NCBI RefSeq assembly: GCF_024166365.1
Contig: NC_064822.1
Location: 103,722,823-103,786,822, forward strand
Length of the DNA stretch: 64,000 nt
From: Elephas maximus indicus
Lineage: Eukaryota; Chordata; Mammalia; Proboscidea; Elephantidae
Direction of reading: 5' to 3'
A program made the translations under genes and the position numbers. Each line of letters starts with the position of its first letter. Position 1 is the stretch's first letter. The notes under the pieces were generated by a model, which saw only the letters and a list, made by a program, of their open reading frames with translations, made no database searches and was not told the DNA's origin. This document shows positions 44,676-57,684 of this stretch, piece by piece.

Positions 44676-46332
44676 ATGGTCAATTGATTTTCAATATCAT
44701 TGTAAACACAATTAAATAAAGAAATAAGTCTTGTCAACAAATGGCACTGGAATAATTGAATATCCACGTCCAAAAAAGCAATCAACTTTGATTCATACAT
44801 CTTAATCAAATTTTTTAATAGTTCAAAATAAATCATTGTGAAGAACTTAAAACTATAAAACTTCTATAAGAAAACAAGACAAAATCCTTGTGACCTTGGA
44901 TTAGGCAAAGACTTCTTAAATATGAAATTGAGAGCATGACCCATAAAAGAAAAAAATAGATAAATTGAACTTCATCAAAATTAAGGACTTCCAGTGGGAC
45001 CAAATGGCCGACTAGGCAGAAGCTTCGCTGATCCCTCTTGCAACAAAGACTCAAAATAACAAGTGAATCGATTACATACATGACAATCTATGAACCCTGC
45101 CCATCAAACACAGAACTAAGGAATTGACCTGAGTGACAGGGGAGCAAGAAACCGGGTGCTGAAGCAGCAACCAGTTCTGGAGCCGGGCCAGCCATGCCCC
45201 AGACCTGAGCCCTTGCGGAGCCTTGGGGCCAGAGCAGTGGGGCTGCTTGCGGCTTCCTGAGACAAGGCAAACACAAGGGCAATCTCTGTGGGGACCCAGC
45301 CAGCTCACACACGCTACACAGCCCTCTGGAATCTCAGATAAAACAGTCCTCACCAAACAAGATAAGTGATTTTTTTCTATTTTACCACGTTACTCTCTTC
45401 TATCTATCTGATCCCTCCCCTCCCTGCCCCAGCCGGCTTCTTTAACTTTGGAATTCCCTGGGCCAGAGAGTGAAGTGCTCTGAGGGGTTTTCTTTTTCTT
45501 TTTTTTTTTTTCTAACCCATTCGAACCCATGCCTGGGAAAAGCAGCAATCAACAGTCAGGGGAAAAATCCTTTCCTGAATTTCTACACTGAAATAACAGT
45601 ACAGAATCAGCTCCATCCAGGCATAAGAGATCCACAGTCTCTGGCTTTCACCCCTACGTGGAACCAGGTGGCTATTTTAACGCAAAGACAATTCTTTTAG
45701 AGATCTGACTGTAATTGTTGTAGCTGAGCAGTGGAAAGGCAAGTTTTGGAGGAATGATACCACTCTACCTATTAAACAGAGCCCTCATTGATACACAGCA
45801 GGGAACTGAGGGCTGAGGCTCTATCCACACCACATAGCCACCTGCTAAAGGGGTCTGAGGGTAGTGATGCCTACCACTCTATAGAGGTAAAAGCATTGGG
45901 TGCCTAAGGTACAGCTGCAGAGCCCACCCACCAGAGCGCTCAGCAGAACATAGATGCTCCTTCATCACTGACACTTGGGGGAAGGCTGTCAGCACTCTGC
46001 CCTTCTCAGAGTGTGACCCCCTGCTGCTAGTAGAAACCAGTGCATACAACCATCACCACTACTCCTCTAAGACGGTAGGTGAGAGCCTACACCACACACT
46101 AGGTGACCCACTATCAGGACACCTGAGCTGATTCTATTCAAGAATAGTGAATGAACTCATAGGCTCATGTACCTGGTAACAGCTTGAACCAGCTGGTAAC
46201 AGGACATAAGTGATTCAAAGGCTCCAACAGTCAAGTTAGTGCACTCTAGTATCCCATCTGGGTGTACTGAAAAAAACAAGAAGATAAAACTCCATAAGCA
46301 AATACAAAATAAATCATTACAATAACTTATAG

Positions 46333-47067
46333 ATGGCTCAGAGACAGCAGTTGATATCAAAGATTAACAAAAAAAAAAATCACAAAATTAGACAACTCAA
46401 TAGGAAGTCAGAGGAGCAGAATTGAGGAATTGGAATTCAGAATTGGGGAGATGGAGGATAATGCAATTGACAACAATGTATTTGAAGAAAAATCGGATAA
46501 AAGAATTTAAAAAAATGAGGAAACCCTAAGAATCATGTGGGACTCTATCAAGAAGAATAACCTGGTGTGACTGGAGTTCCAGAAGAGGGAGGGATAACAG
46601 AAACCACAGAGAAAAGAGTTGAAGATCTGCTGGCAAAATACTTCCCTGACATCATGAAAGATGAAAAGATATCTATCCAAGATGTTCATCAAACTCCATA
46701 AAAGATAGATCCCAAAAGAAAATCACCAAGACGTATTATCATCAAATTTGCCAAAACCAAAGATAAAGAGAAAATTTTAAAAGCAGCCAAGGATAAATGA
46801 AAAGTCACCTACAAAGGAGAATCAATAAGAATAAATTCGGACTACTCAGCAGAAACCATGCAGTCAAGAAGGCAATGGGATGACATATATAGAGCACCAA
46901 AGGAGAAAAACTGCCAACCAAGAATCATACATCTGGCAAAGCTCTCTCTCAAATATGAAGGTGAAATTAAGACATTTACAGATAAACACAAGCTTAGAGA
47001 ATTTGCAAAAACCAAACCAAAGCTACAAGAATTACGAAAGGAAATTCTTTGGTCAGAAAATCAATAA
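46333..47067 (+). pseudogene. L1-C ORF1 with coiled-coil deletion
   Basis: The start MAQRQQLISKIN matches the L1-B start (MARRQQSISN), then the sequence jumps to the last part of the coiled coil (SIGSQRSRIEELEFRIGEME). About 280 bp, some 93 residues, are missing relative to L1-B. An A-run at the joint shifts the frame, and TAA follows the SDKRI segment. The C-terminal 69 codons (46858-47067) are open and end WSENQ like L1-B. Confidence 0.85.
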
Positions 47068-47527
47068 TATCAGATACTGACACAACACAAGGTCACAGAA
47101 CAGAAAATCCTGATATCAACTCAGATAGGGAAATCAAAAAAAAAAAAAAAATAAGATTAATTTTAAAAAATGCTCAAAACAGGAAATCATTGATGTCATT
47201 ATGTAAAAGATTACTATAATCAATAAAGAGGGATTAAATACAGGAGGCATAGATCTTCCATATGGAGAGGAAACAAAGGTGATACAGGGCTACACAAGTT
47301 AGGTTTTTACTTAGAAAAATAGGGATAAATATTAAGGTAACCACAAAGAGGTCTAACAATTCCATACCTCAAAATAAAAACCAAGATAAAATAATGACTG
47401 AGCAAAAATAAATTCAACTACAATGAAAATGAGGAACACACAATTTAGAAAAAAAAAAAAACTTCTCAGCACAAAAAAAGAAGTGGAAAAATGCAATTGT
47501 CAACAACACACAAAAAAAGACATCAAA

Positions 47528-50500
47528 ATGACAGCACTAAACTCATGTTTATCTCTAATTACACTGAATGTAAATGGACTGAATCTACCCATGAAGAGAC
47601 AGAGAGTTGCAGACTGGATAAAAAAAATAAGCCAGCTATTTGCTGCCTACATGAGACACACCTTAGAATTAGAGACACAAACAAACTAAAACTCAAAGGA
47701 TGGAAAAAAAATACATCAAGCAAACAACAATCAAAAAGGAGCAGGGGTGGCAATATTAATTTCTGACAAAATAGACTTTAAAGTTAAATCCACCACAAAG
47801 GACAAAGAAGGACACTACATAATGATTAAAGGGACAATTTACCAGGAAGATATAACCATATTAAATACTTATGCACCCAATGACAAGGCTGCAAGACACA
47901 TAAAACAAACTCTAACAGCACTGAAAAGTGAGATAAACACCTCCACAATAATAGTAGGAGACTTCAACACACCACTTTCAGTGAAGGACAGGACATCCAG
48001 TAAGAAGCTCAATAAAGACATAGAAGATCTAATTGCCACAATCAACAAACTTCACCTCATAGACTTATGCAGAACACTCCACCCAACAGCAACCAAATAT
48101 ACTTTCTTTTCTAGTGCACATGGAACATTCTCTAGAATAGATCACATATTAGGCCATAAAGCAAGCCCTTGCAGAATCCAAAACATTGAAATATTACAAA
48201 GCATCTTCTCTGACCATAAGGCCATAAAAGTAGAAATCAATAACAGAAAAACCAGGGAAAAGAAATCAAATACTTGGAAAATGAAAAATACTCTGCTCAA
48301 AAAAGACTGGGTTATAGAAGACATTAAGGAGGGAATAAAGAAATTCATAGAATACAGCAAGAATGAAAGCACTTCCTATCAGAATCTTTGGGATGCAGCA
48401 AAAACAGTGCTCAGAGGTCAATTTATATAAATAAATGCCCAAATATAAAAGGAAGAAAGAGTCAAAATCAAAGAACTGTCCCTACAACTTGAACAAATAG
48501 AAACAGAACAACAAAAGAAACCGTCAGGCACCATAAGAAAACAAATAATAAAAATTCGAGCAGAATTAAATGAATTAGAGAACTGAAAAAGTTACAAGGC
48601 CAAAAGCTGGCTTTTTGAAAAATTTCACAAAATTGATAAACCACCAGCCAGGCTGCTAAAGAAATACAGGAAAGGAAACAAATAGCCCAAATAAGAAATG
48701 AGATGGGCCGTATCACAACAGAGCCAACTGAAATTAAAAGAATCATATCAGATTACTAGGAAAAATTATACTCTGACAAATTTGAAAACCTAGAAGAAAT
48801 GGATGAATTCCTAGAAGCACACTACCTGCCTAAACTAACACAAACAGAGGTAGAACAACTAAATAGACCCATAACAGAAAAAGAGATTAAAAAGGTAATC
48901 AAAAACTCCCAACAACAACAAAAAAAAGCCCTGGCCCGGACGGCTTCACTGTAGAGTTCTACCAAACTTTCAGAGAAGAGTTAGCACCACTACTACTGAA
49001 GGTATTTAAAGCATAGAAAAGGATGGAATACTCCCAAACTCATTCTATGAAGCCAGCATATCCCTGATACCAAAACCAGCTAAAGACGCCACAAAAAAAG
49101 AAAATTGCAGACCTATATCCCTCATGAACACAGATGCAAAAATCCTCAACAAAATTCTAGCCAATAGAACTCAACAACATATCAAAAAAATAATTAACCA
49201 TGACCATCTGGGGTTCATATCAGGTATGCAGGGATGGTTCAACATTAGAAAAACAATTAATGTAATCCACCACATAAATAAAACAAAAGACGAGAGCCAC
49301 ATGATTTTATCAATTGATGCAGAAAGGCATTTGACAAAGTCCAACACCCATTCATGATAAAAACTCTCAGCAAAATAGGAATAGAAGGAAAATTTCTCAA
49401 CATAATAAATGGCATTTATACAAAGCCAACAGCCAACATCATCCTTAATGGAGAGATTCTGAAAGCATTCCACTCGAGAACGGGAACCAGACAAGGATGT
49501 CCCTTATCACAACTCTTATTCAACATTGTGCTGGAGGTCCTAGCCAGAGCAATTAAGCTAGATAAAGAAATAAAGAGCATCCAGATTGGTAAGGAAGAAG
49601 TAAAAATATCTCTGTTTGCAGATGACATGACCTTATACCCAGAAAATCCTAAAGAACCCTCAAAAAAAACACTGAAACTAATAGAAGAGTTCAGCAGAGT
49701 AACAGGTTACAAGATAAGTATACAAAAATCAGTTGGATTCCTCTACTACAACAACAAAGAGAACATCGAAGAGGAAATTGTCAAATCAATACTATTCACA
49801 GTAGTCCCCAAGAAGATAAAATACTTAGGAATAAATCTAACCAGAGACATAAAACACCTATACAAAGAAAACTACAAGGTACTACTGCAAGAAACCAAAA
49901 GAGACCTACATAAGTGGAAAAACATACCTTGCTCATGGATAGGAAGACCGAACATTGTAAAAATGTCTATTCTAACAAAAGCCATCTATATATACAATGC
50001 AATTCCTATCCAAATTTCAGCAACATTTTTTAATGAAATGGAGAAACAAATCATCAACTTCATATGGAAGGGAAAGAAGCCTGGATAAGTAAAGCATTAC
50101 TGAAAAACAAGAACAAAGTGGGAGACCTCACTTTACCTGATTTTAGAACCTATTATACCACCACAGTAGTCAAAACAGCCTGGTACTGGTACAACAACAG
50201 ACACATAGACCAACGGAACAGAATTGAGAATTCAGACATAAATCCAACCACATATGAGCAGTTGATATTTGACAAAGACCCAGTATCAGTTAGTTGGGGA
50301 AAAGATAGTCTTTTTAACAAATGGTGCTGGCATAGCTGGATATCCATCTGCAAAAAAACTAAACAAGACCCATACCTCACACCATGCACAAAAACTAACT
50401 CAAAATGGATCAAAGACCTAAACATAAAGTCTAAAACAATAAAGATCATGGAAGAAAAATTAGGGACAACATTAGGAGCCCTAATACATGGCATAAACAG

Positions 50501-51311
50501 AATACAAAACATTTCTAAAAATGCCAAAGACAAACCAGATAACTGGGAGCTCCTAAAAATCAAACATTTATGCTCATCCAAAGACTTCACCAAAAGAGTA
50601 AAAAGACTACCTGCAGACTGGTAAAAAGTTTTCAGGTATGACATCTCTGACCAGCACCTGATCCCTAAAATCTACATGATTCTGCTAAAACTCAACCACA
50701 AAAAGACAAATAACCCAATTAAAAAATGGGCAAATGATATGAGCAGCACTTCACTAAAGAAGACATTCAGGTGGCTAACAGATACATGAGGAAATGCTCT
50801 TGATCTTTAGCCATTAGAAAAATGCAAATCAAAACTACAACGAGTTTCCATCTCACTCCAACAAGGCAAGCATTAATCCAAAAAACACAAAATAATCAAT
50901 GTTGGAGAGCTTGTGGAGAGACTGGAACACTTATACACTGCTGGTGGGAATGTAAAATGGTACAACCACTTTGGAAATCAATTTGGCACTTCCTTAAAAA
51001 GCTAGAAATAGAACTACCATATGATCCAGCAGTCCCGCTCCTTGGAACACATCTTAGAGAAATAAGAGCCTTTACATGTTCATGACAGCACTGTTTACAA
51101 CAGCAAAAAGATGGAAGCAACCAAGTTTCCCATCGATGGATGAATGGATAAATAAACTATGGTATATTCACACAATGGAAACTACGCATCGATAAAGAAC
51201 AATGTTGAATCCATGAAACATTTCATAACATGGAGAAATCTGGAAGACATTATGCTGAGTGAAATCAGTCAATTGCAAAAGGACAAATATTGTATAAGAC
51301 CACTATTTTAA
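47528..51311 (+). pseudogene. L1-C ORF2: endonuclease/RT, several frameshifts
   Basis: The ATG (47528) begins MTALNSCLSLITLNVNGLN. Open blocks: 47747-48430 (EN: LNTYAPND, GDFNTPL, SRIDHIL), 49354-50088 ([24 protein letters not shown]), 50064-50624 (connection) and 50822-51085 (C-terminal Cys-rich [18 protein letters not shown]). It stops at TAA 51309-51311. Frame changes near 47.69, 48.43-48.7, 48.9, 49.33 and 50.09 kb inactivate it. The catalytic residues I can see are kept. Confidence 0.92.
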
Positions 51312-51358
51312 GAACTGCAGAGTTTAAGCAGAGAAGAAAATACTCTTTGATGGTTACG

Positions 51359-51390
51359 AGAGGGGGGAGGGTGGGAGGGAGGGAGAGAGT
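51359..51390 (+). other. G-quadruplex-type tract in the L1-C 3'UTR
   Basis: gaggggggagggtgggaggg and following G-rich bases lie about 50 bp after the ORF2 stop, matching the tract at the same place in L1-B. Four or more GGG runs have one-base loops. Confidence 0.75.
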
Positions 51391-52480
51391 TATTCACTAA
51401 TTAGATAGTAGATAAGTTTCATTTTAAGTGAAGGGAAAGACGATACACAATAAAAGAGAGGTCAACACAAATGGACTAAATCAAAAACAAAGAATTTCCT
51501 TAAAAAACTGAACACTTCAAAGGCCAGCATAGCAGGGGCGGGAGTTCGAGGACCATGGTTTCAGGCAACATCTAAGTCAATTGGCATAATAAAATCTATT
51601 AAAACATTCTGCATCCCACTTTGGAGAGTGGCGTCTGCAGTCTCAAACGCTAACAAGCGGCCATCTAAGATGCATCAGTCGGTATCAACCCACCTGGAAC
51701 AAGGAAGAATGAAGAACAGCAAAGGCACAAAATAATTATGAACCTAAGAGACAAAAAGGACCACATAAACCAGAGACTACATCAGCCTGAGACCAGAAGA
51801 GCTAGATGGTACCTGGCCAACCAATGACTGCCCTGACAGGGAACTCAACAAAGAACCCCTGAGGGAGCAGGAGAGCAGTGGGATGCAGACCGCAAATTCT
51901 CATACAAACACCAGACTTAATGGTCAGACTGGGACTGGAGGAACCCCAGAGGCCATGGACCCCAGGCCTTCTGTTACCCCAGGGCAGGAACCATTCCCAA
52001 AGCCAACTCTTCAGACAGGGATTGGACTGGAATAAATAGGGAATGGAAAATAAGACTGGTGAAGAATGAGCTTCTTGGATCAAGTCGACACATGAGACTA
52101 TGTTGGCATCTTCTGTCTGGAGGGGAGATGAGAGGGCAGAGGTGGCCAGAAACTACCTGAATGTACATGAGGAGAAAGAGGGAAGGGAAGTACTATGCTA
52201 TCTCATCAGAGGGAGAGCAATTAGGAGTGTATAGCAAGGTGTATGTAAATTTTTGTATGAGAAACTGACATGATTTGTAAAGTGCAATAAAAATTAATTT
52301 TAAAAAATTAAGGACTTCCGCTCTTGAAAGACAATGTTAAGAGAATGAAAACACAAACCACAAACTGGGAGAATATATTTGTAGATTGCACATATGATAA
52401 AGGACTTGTATCCAGAATGTATATTTTAAAAACCTCAAAACTCAATAATAAAACAGAGTTTTAAAATTGGCAAAAGGAGA

Positions 52481-52847
52481 CTTCTTTTTCAAAGCTGTGA
52501 TATATAAAGAGCTTGGAAGTCATCCCGTCCATTCTTATAACAAGAAAAAGCTGAACAAACTGAAAATCAATGAATTCTTGGATCAAACAGAGATCCAAGA
52601 TGGAAAACCACCACCCTGAATTCTGGAGAGACAGATAAATCCAGAGAGTCACTGCCATGATCTGCTTGCCTGGGACAGAAGCTACTGGAACCATAAACTA
52701 GTAGAAACACTTAAATGGTAATTCCGATGAATTGCTGGAGGCTGAGTGTGGACTTTCTTGAGAGTGAGAAATGCCTGGGGCCCTCTGTCTTAGGGGCTCC
52801 CACTTATGTGTGTTTCACCTCCTAGAACCCCACCAGTTCTCATAGTC
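52481..52847. other. Unassigned sequence, possibly old L1 5' region
   Basis: gaaaaagctgaacaaactga, gatccaagatggaaaaccac and similar words suggest an old L1 5'UTR or another relic. No gene is seen. Confidence 0.3.
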
Positions 52848-53015
52848 AAAAAAAAAAAAAAACTCATTGCCAGCCCTTCAATTACAACTCATAGAAACCC
52901 TATTAAACAGAGTAGAACTACCCCACAGAGTTTCCAAGGAGCATCTGATGGATTCAAACTGCCAATCTTTTGGTTATCAGCCATAGCACTTAGCCACTAT
53001 GCCACCAGGGTTTCC
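52848..53015 (-). mobile_element. AfroSINE, minus strand
   Basis: Reverse complement of the family: aactcatagaaaccctatta, cagagtttccaaggagcatc, ggattcaaactgccaatctt, then ttagccactatgccaccagg. An A-run lies at its left edge. Confidence 0.88.
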
Positions 53016-53155
53016 TCTCTTAGCAAAAAAAAGAAAAGAGTCAAGAAATATCCCCTTCTTGCTTGGGCAGGAGGAGGGTAAGAACTATCATTGTGAAAAC
53101 ACTCAAAGCATCCTTCATAACAAAGGCCTACTCTCCAGGAGAAAAGACATTACTT

Positions 53156-53316
53156 GAGTACTGGTGGTACAGTGGTTAAGAGCTTGGCTGTTAGCCAAAA
53201 GGTTGGCAGTTCAAATCCACCAGCCTCTCCTTGAAAACCCTATGGGGCAGGTCTACTCTGTCCTGTAGGATCACTACGGTTTGGAATTGACTCAACGGCA
53301 ACAGGTTTTCATTTTT
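53156..53316 (+). mobile_element. AfroSINE
   Basis: actggtggtacagtggttaa, ggcagttcaaatccaccagc, then the tail ggaattgactcaacggcaac and aggttttc. The first few bases of the head are altered. Confidence 0.9.
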
Positions 53317-53330
53317 TAATTCCACCTCTG

Positions 53331-53498
53331 AACCCCTGGTGGTGCAGTGGTTAAAAGCTTTGGCTGCTAACCAAAGGTTAGCAGTTTGAATCCACCAGCC
53401 ATTCCTTGGAAAGTCTGAGGGACAGCTCTAAACTGTCCTCTAGGGTCGCTGTGAATTGGAATCAACTCAACAGCAACAGGTTTGGTTTGGTTTTGGTG
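53331..53498 (+). mobile_element. AfroSINE
   Basis: aacccctggtggtgcagtgg through ggaatcaactcaacagcaac to tttggtttggttttgg. Imperfect target duplication: ttccacctctg before and ttctacctgtg after. Confidence 0.9.
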
Positions 53499-53756
53499 TT
53501 CTACCTGTGGGAATGGCATTTTCCACACTCCAGCCTCCTAAAAGCTTTCCTGTCACCTCAGTGGATATGAAAGGTAAGAAACACTTATGAAGGTCTGAGC
53601 TCAGGGACACAGGTCCACAAAAAGATTAAAATTAGATCATAAGATAATAGAATGCTTCCCCTAACCCACATCTTACCACCACATCAACAGAGGTCCAGTT
53701 GAAAAAGCTGCAAAATGCAGACTCTGTCTCAGGATAGAGTCTGATACTCTGTCTGG

Positions 53757-55009
53757 TACTCTTAAGTTCAAGCCGTGTTGAAGGCATTGGTGAAAAACAA
53801 GGCTCCGGAAACTGAAAGAATACCAACCGAGATGCTATGACAATCAGATGCAAAGCTGAGAGCACTTACTTATCCATGTCAAGAAATTTGGAAGATAACT
53901 CTCTGTCTGACCAACTGGAAGAAATTCATATTTGTGCCCGTTCCAAAGAAAGGCAATCAAACAGAGTGCAGAAATGATCAAACAATATCATTAATATCGC
54001 ATGCTAGCAAAATTTTGCTGACAATAATTCAAACACGGCTGCAGCCATACATTGACAGGGAACAGCCAGAAGTTTGAGCCAGACTCAGAAGAGTACATGG
54101 GACAAGAGGCATCACTGCTGATGTCGGATGGATCTGGGCCAAAACCAGAGAGTACCAAAAAGATGTTTACCTGTATTTTATCAACTATGCAAACATATTG
54201 TATGTTTGGATCGTAACAAATTATGGGGAACATAAAAATGAAGGGGAATTCCAGAACACTTAATTGTGTTCACGTGGAACCTGTACATGGACCAAGAGGC
54301 AGTTGTTCAAACAGAACAAGGGGGTACATCATGGGTGTAACGCCTTGGAAAAGGTATTTGGCAAGGTTGTATTCTTTCACCTTACTTATTCAATTTGTAT
54401 GCTGACCAAATAATCCAAGAAGTTATGCTATATGAAGAACACAGCATCAGGATTGGAGGAAGACTCCTTAACAACCTGAGATACACAAATGACACAAATT
54501 CGCTTGCCAAAAATGAAGACAACTTGAAGCGTTTACTGAAGATAACACTACAGCCTTCAGTATGAATTACACCTGAACATAAAGAAAACAAAAATTCTTA
54601 CACCTGGACCAATAAACATCATCAGGATAAATGGTGAAGAAATTGAGGTTGTCAAAGATTTCATTTATTGATCAACAATCAATGTCCATGGAAGCAGCAG
54701 TCAAGAAATCAAACAATGTATTGCTTTGGGAAAATCTGCTTCAAAACACCTGTTAAAAAGCAAAGATGTCACTTTGATGACTAAGGTTCTCCTGACCCAA
54801 GTCAGAGTCTTTTCAATCACCTCATATGCATGTGAAAGCTGGGTGATGAAAAAGGAAGAATGAAGAAGAATTGACACATTTGAGTTGCAGAGTTGGCAAA
54901 GAATATTGAACAAACCGTGAACTATGAGAACAAACATATCTGCCTTGGAGGAAGTACAGCCAGAATACTCTTTGGAACTAGGATGATGAAACTACTACTC
55001 ACGTACTTT
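53757..55009 (+). mobile_element. RTE LINE fragment, degraded
   Basis: Plus-strand RTE from the start of RT (gaaggcattggtgaaaaaca) to the C-terminal region, cut off at ctcacgtactttg by the poly(T) side of L1-D. Many stops and indels. The expected last part of the RTE is not seen on the far side of L1-D. Confidence 0.85.
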
Positions 55010-57151
55010 GTTTTTTTTGTTTTGTTTTCTAAATTTTACTTATTTTGTTGTTTCTTTGTTATATATCTTTTTTTAATTTTATTATGCTTTAGGTGAAAGT
55101 TTACAGCTCAAGTTACTTTCTCATTCAATAATTTATACACATATTGTTTTGTGACATTGGTTGCAATCCCCACAATGGGACAGCATGCTCCCCATATCCA
55201 CCTTGGCTTCCCTGTGTCCGTTTGTCCAGTTCCATCCCTTCCTGCCTTCTCGTCTTGCTTCCGGGCAGGAGTTGCCCGTTTGACCTTGTATATTTGATTG
55301 AACTAACAAGTCGTTCCTCACATGTGTTATTGTTTTATAAGCCTGCCTACTTTTTGTCTGGAAATTGGGTTTCAGGAGTGGTTTCAGTTCTGGATTAGCA
55401 AAGAGGCTGAGGGCTATAGTCTCAGGGGTTCCTCCAGTCTCTGTCACACCAGTAAGTCTGGTCTTTTTTTATGAATTTGAATTCTATTCTGAAGTTTTCT
55501 CCCTTTTCTGTCCAGGACTCACTGTTGTGATCCTTGTCAGAGTGATCAGTGGTAGTAGCTGGGTACCATCTAGTTCTTCTGGGCTCAGGCTGGTGGAGAA
55601 TCAGGTTCATATAGTCCTTTAGTCCTTTGGGCTAATATTTTGTTTATGTCTTTGATTTTCTTCATTCTCCTTTGCTGTGGGTGGGATGGGGCAAATTGAT
55701 GTATCTTAGAAGGCCATTCACAAGCTTTTAAGACCCCAAACGCTGCTCACCAAAGTGGGAAGTAGAACATTTTCTTCCTGAACTATATTAGGCCAATCGA
55801 CCTAGATGTCCCCTGAGACTATGTCCCCCAGCCTCCAGCCGCAGCTACTCAGTCCCTCAAAGTGTTTGGATGTGTCTAGGAAACTTCTATGCTTTTGCTT
55901 TGGTCCAGTTGTGCTGCCTTCCCCTGTATTTTACGTTGTCTTTCCTTTCACCAAATTTGACATTTGTCTACTATTTAATTAGTGATTTCCTCTTCCCATA
56001 CCTTCTCTCCTTTGTAACCATCAAAGATTGTCTTTCTCTGTGTGTAAAACTTTTTTGGAGTTCTTATAATGGTAGTCTCATACAATATTCGTCCTTTTGT
56101 GACTGACTTATTTCACTCAGCATAATGCCCTCCAGACTCATCCATGATGTGAAATGTTTCACAGATTCATCACTGTTCTTTATTGTTGCACAGTATTCCA
56201 TCGTCCGTATGTAACATAGTTTGTTTATTCATTCTTCTGTTGATGGGTATTTAGGTTGTTTCTATGTTTTTGCTGTTGTGAATATTGCCGCAATGAATAT
56301 GGGTGTGCACATGTCTATTCGTAAGTCAGCTGTTATTTCTCTAGGATATATTCCTAGGAGTGGATTTCTGGAACATATAGTATCAACTGGTTTGGTTTTA
56401 TGGTATTTCTAGCTTTTTAAGGAAGTACCACATTGCTTTTCAAAGTGGTTGCACCATTTCACATTCTCACCAGCAGTGCATAAGAGTTCCAATCTCCATG
56501 CAATCTTTCATACATTTGTTATTTTGTGTTTTTTCAATTAGTGCCAGTATTGTCAGGGTGAGATGGTATTTCAATGCAGTTTTTATTTGCATTTTCTAAT
56601 GGCTAATGATTGTGAGCATTTCCTCACACGTCTGTTGGCCACCTGAATGTCTTCTTTGATGAAGTGTCTGTTCCTATCCTTTGCCCGTTTTTTAAATGGA
56701 TTATGTGTCTTTTCGTTATTGAGGTGTTATTTTGTAGATTTTAGAGATTAGACCCTTGTCAGATGTCATAGCCAAAAAGTTTCTCCTAGTCTGTAGGTTC
56801 TCTTTTTACTCTTTTGATGAAGATTCTGATGAGCATAAGTGTTTAATTTTTAGGAACTCCTACTTACCTAGTTTCTCTTCTGGTGTTTGTGCATTGTTAA
56901 TTACGGTTCACATTGTATTTATGCCATGTATCATTGTTCCTAGCATTGCCCCTATTTTTTCTTCTATGTTTATCATTTTAGATTTTATATTTAGGTCTTT
57001 GACCCACTTTGAGTTAGTTCTTGTGTATGATGTGAGGTATGGATCTTATTTCATTTATTTATAAGTGGACACCCAGTTATGCCACACCATTTGTTGAAGA
57101 CATTCTCTTTTCCCCATTTAATAGTCTTTGGCCTTTTTCAAGCATCAACTA

Positions 57152-57684
57152 CTGATTGGGCAAATCTGCTGCAAAAGATCTCTTTAAAGTGTTAAAAAGC
57201 AAAGATCACTTTAAGGGCTAAAGTGTGCTTGACCCACGCCTTGGTGTTTTCATTCACCTCATACGCATTAGAAAGCTGGACAATAAATAAGGAAAACTGG
57301 AGAAGAATTGATGCCTTTGAATTTTGGCGTTGGTGAAGAATATTGAATATATCGTGGACTGCCAGAAGAATGAACAAAACTGTCTTGGATGACTTATAGC
57401 CTTAATGTTCATTAGAAGTAAGGATGGTGAGACTTTGTCTCGATACCCTGGATGTGTTATCAGGAGGGACCAGTCCCTGGAGAAGGATATCATGCTTGGT
57501 AAGGTAGAGGGTCAGCAAAAAAGAGGAAGACCTTCAATGAGATGGATTGACACAGTGGCTAGAACAATGGGTTTAAGCACAACAGCGATTGTGAGGATGG
57601 CACAGGACCAGGCAGTGTTTCATTCTGTTGTACACAGGGTCAGTATGAGTCAGAACCAATTCAGTGGCACCTAACAACAACAAC
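57152..57684 (+). mobile_element. RTE 3' tail inserted in L1-D
   Basis: gggcaaatctgctgcaaaag to cagtggcacctaacaacaac is the last 530 bp of an RTE. The L1 sequence stops before it and picks up after it (gggtttacatctgtgttctc). Confidence 0.88.

Larger units (their letters stand above)
44993..52303 (+). mobile_element. L1-C: full-length LINE-1, degraded
   Basis: A full 7.3 kb plus-strand L1 from the 5' end (gaccaaatggccgactaggc, equivalent to the L1-B start) to an A-rich 3' end. A 16 bp target duplication aaaattaaggacttcc lies at 44977-44992 and 52304-52319. The 5'UTR (44993-46332) lacks the CpG-rich monomers of L1-B. ORF1 has an internal deletion and ORF2 several frameshifts. Confidence 0.95.
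43630..52480 (+). mobile_element. Ancient plus-strand L1 hosting an LTR and L1-C
   Basis: Old L1 ORF2 sequence appears in three collinear pieces: 43.63-44.16 kb (gttctcaacaaagtggttta, ttcaatgcagtcccaaac), 44.68-44.99 kb (caacaaatggcactggaata, ttgaacttcatcaaaattaa) and 52.30-52.48 kb (gacaatgttaagagaatgaa, aaaggacttgtatccagaat). The pieces join perfectly once the LTR and L1-C are removed. A G-run near 43.9 kb is a local expansion. Confidence 0.85.

Noticed and set aside
45072-45356. 94-codon minus-strand frame rich in Cys and Pro
   Set aside because: It lies in the L1-C 5'UTR, overlaps another frame on the same strand, and has no family features.
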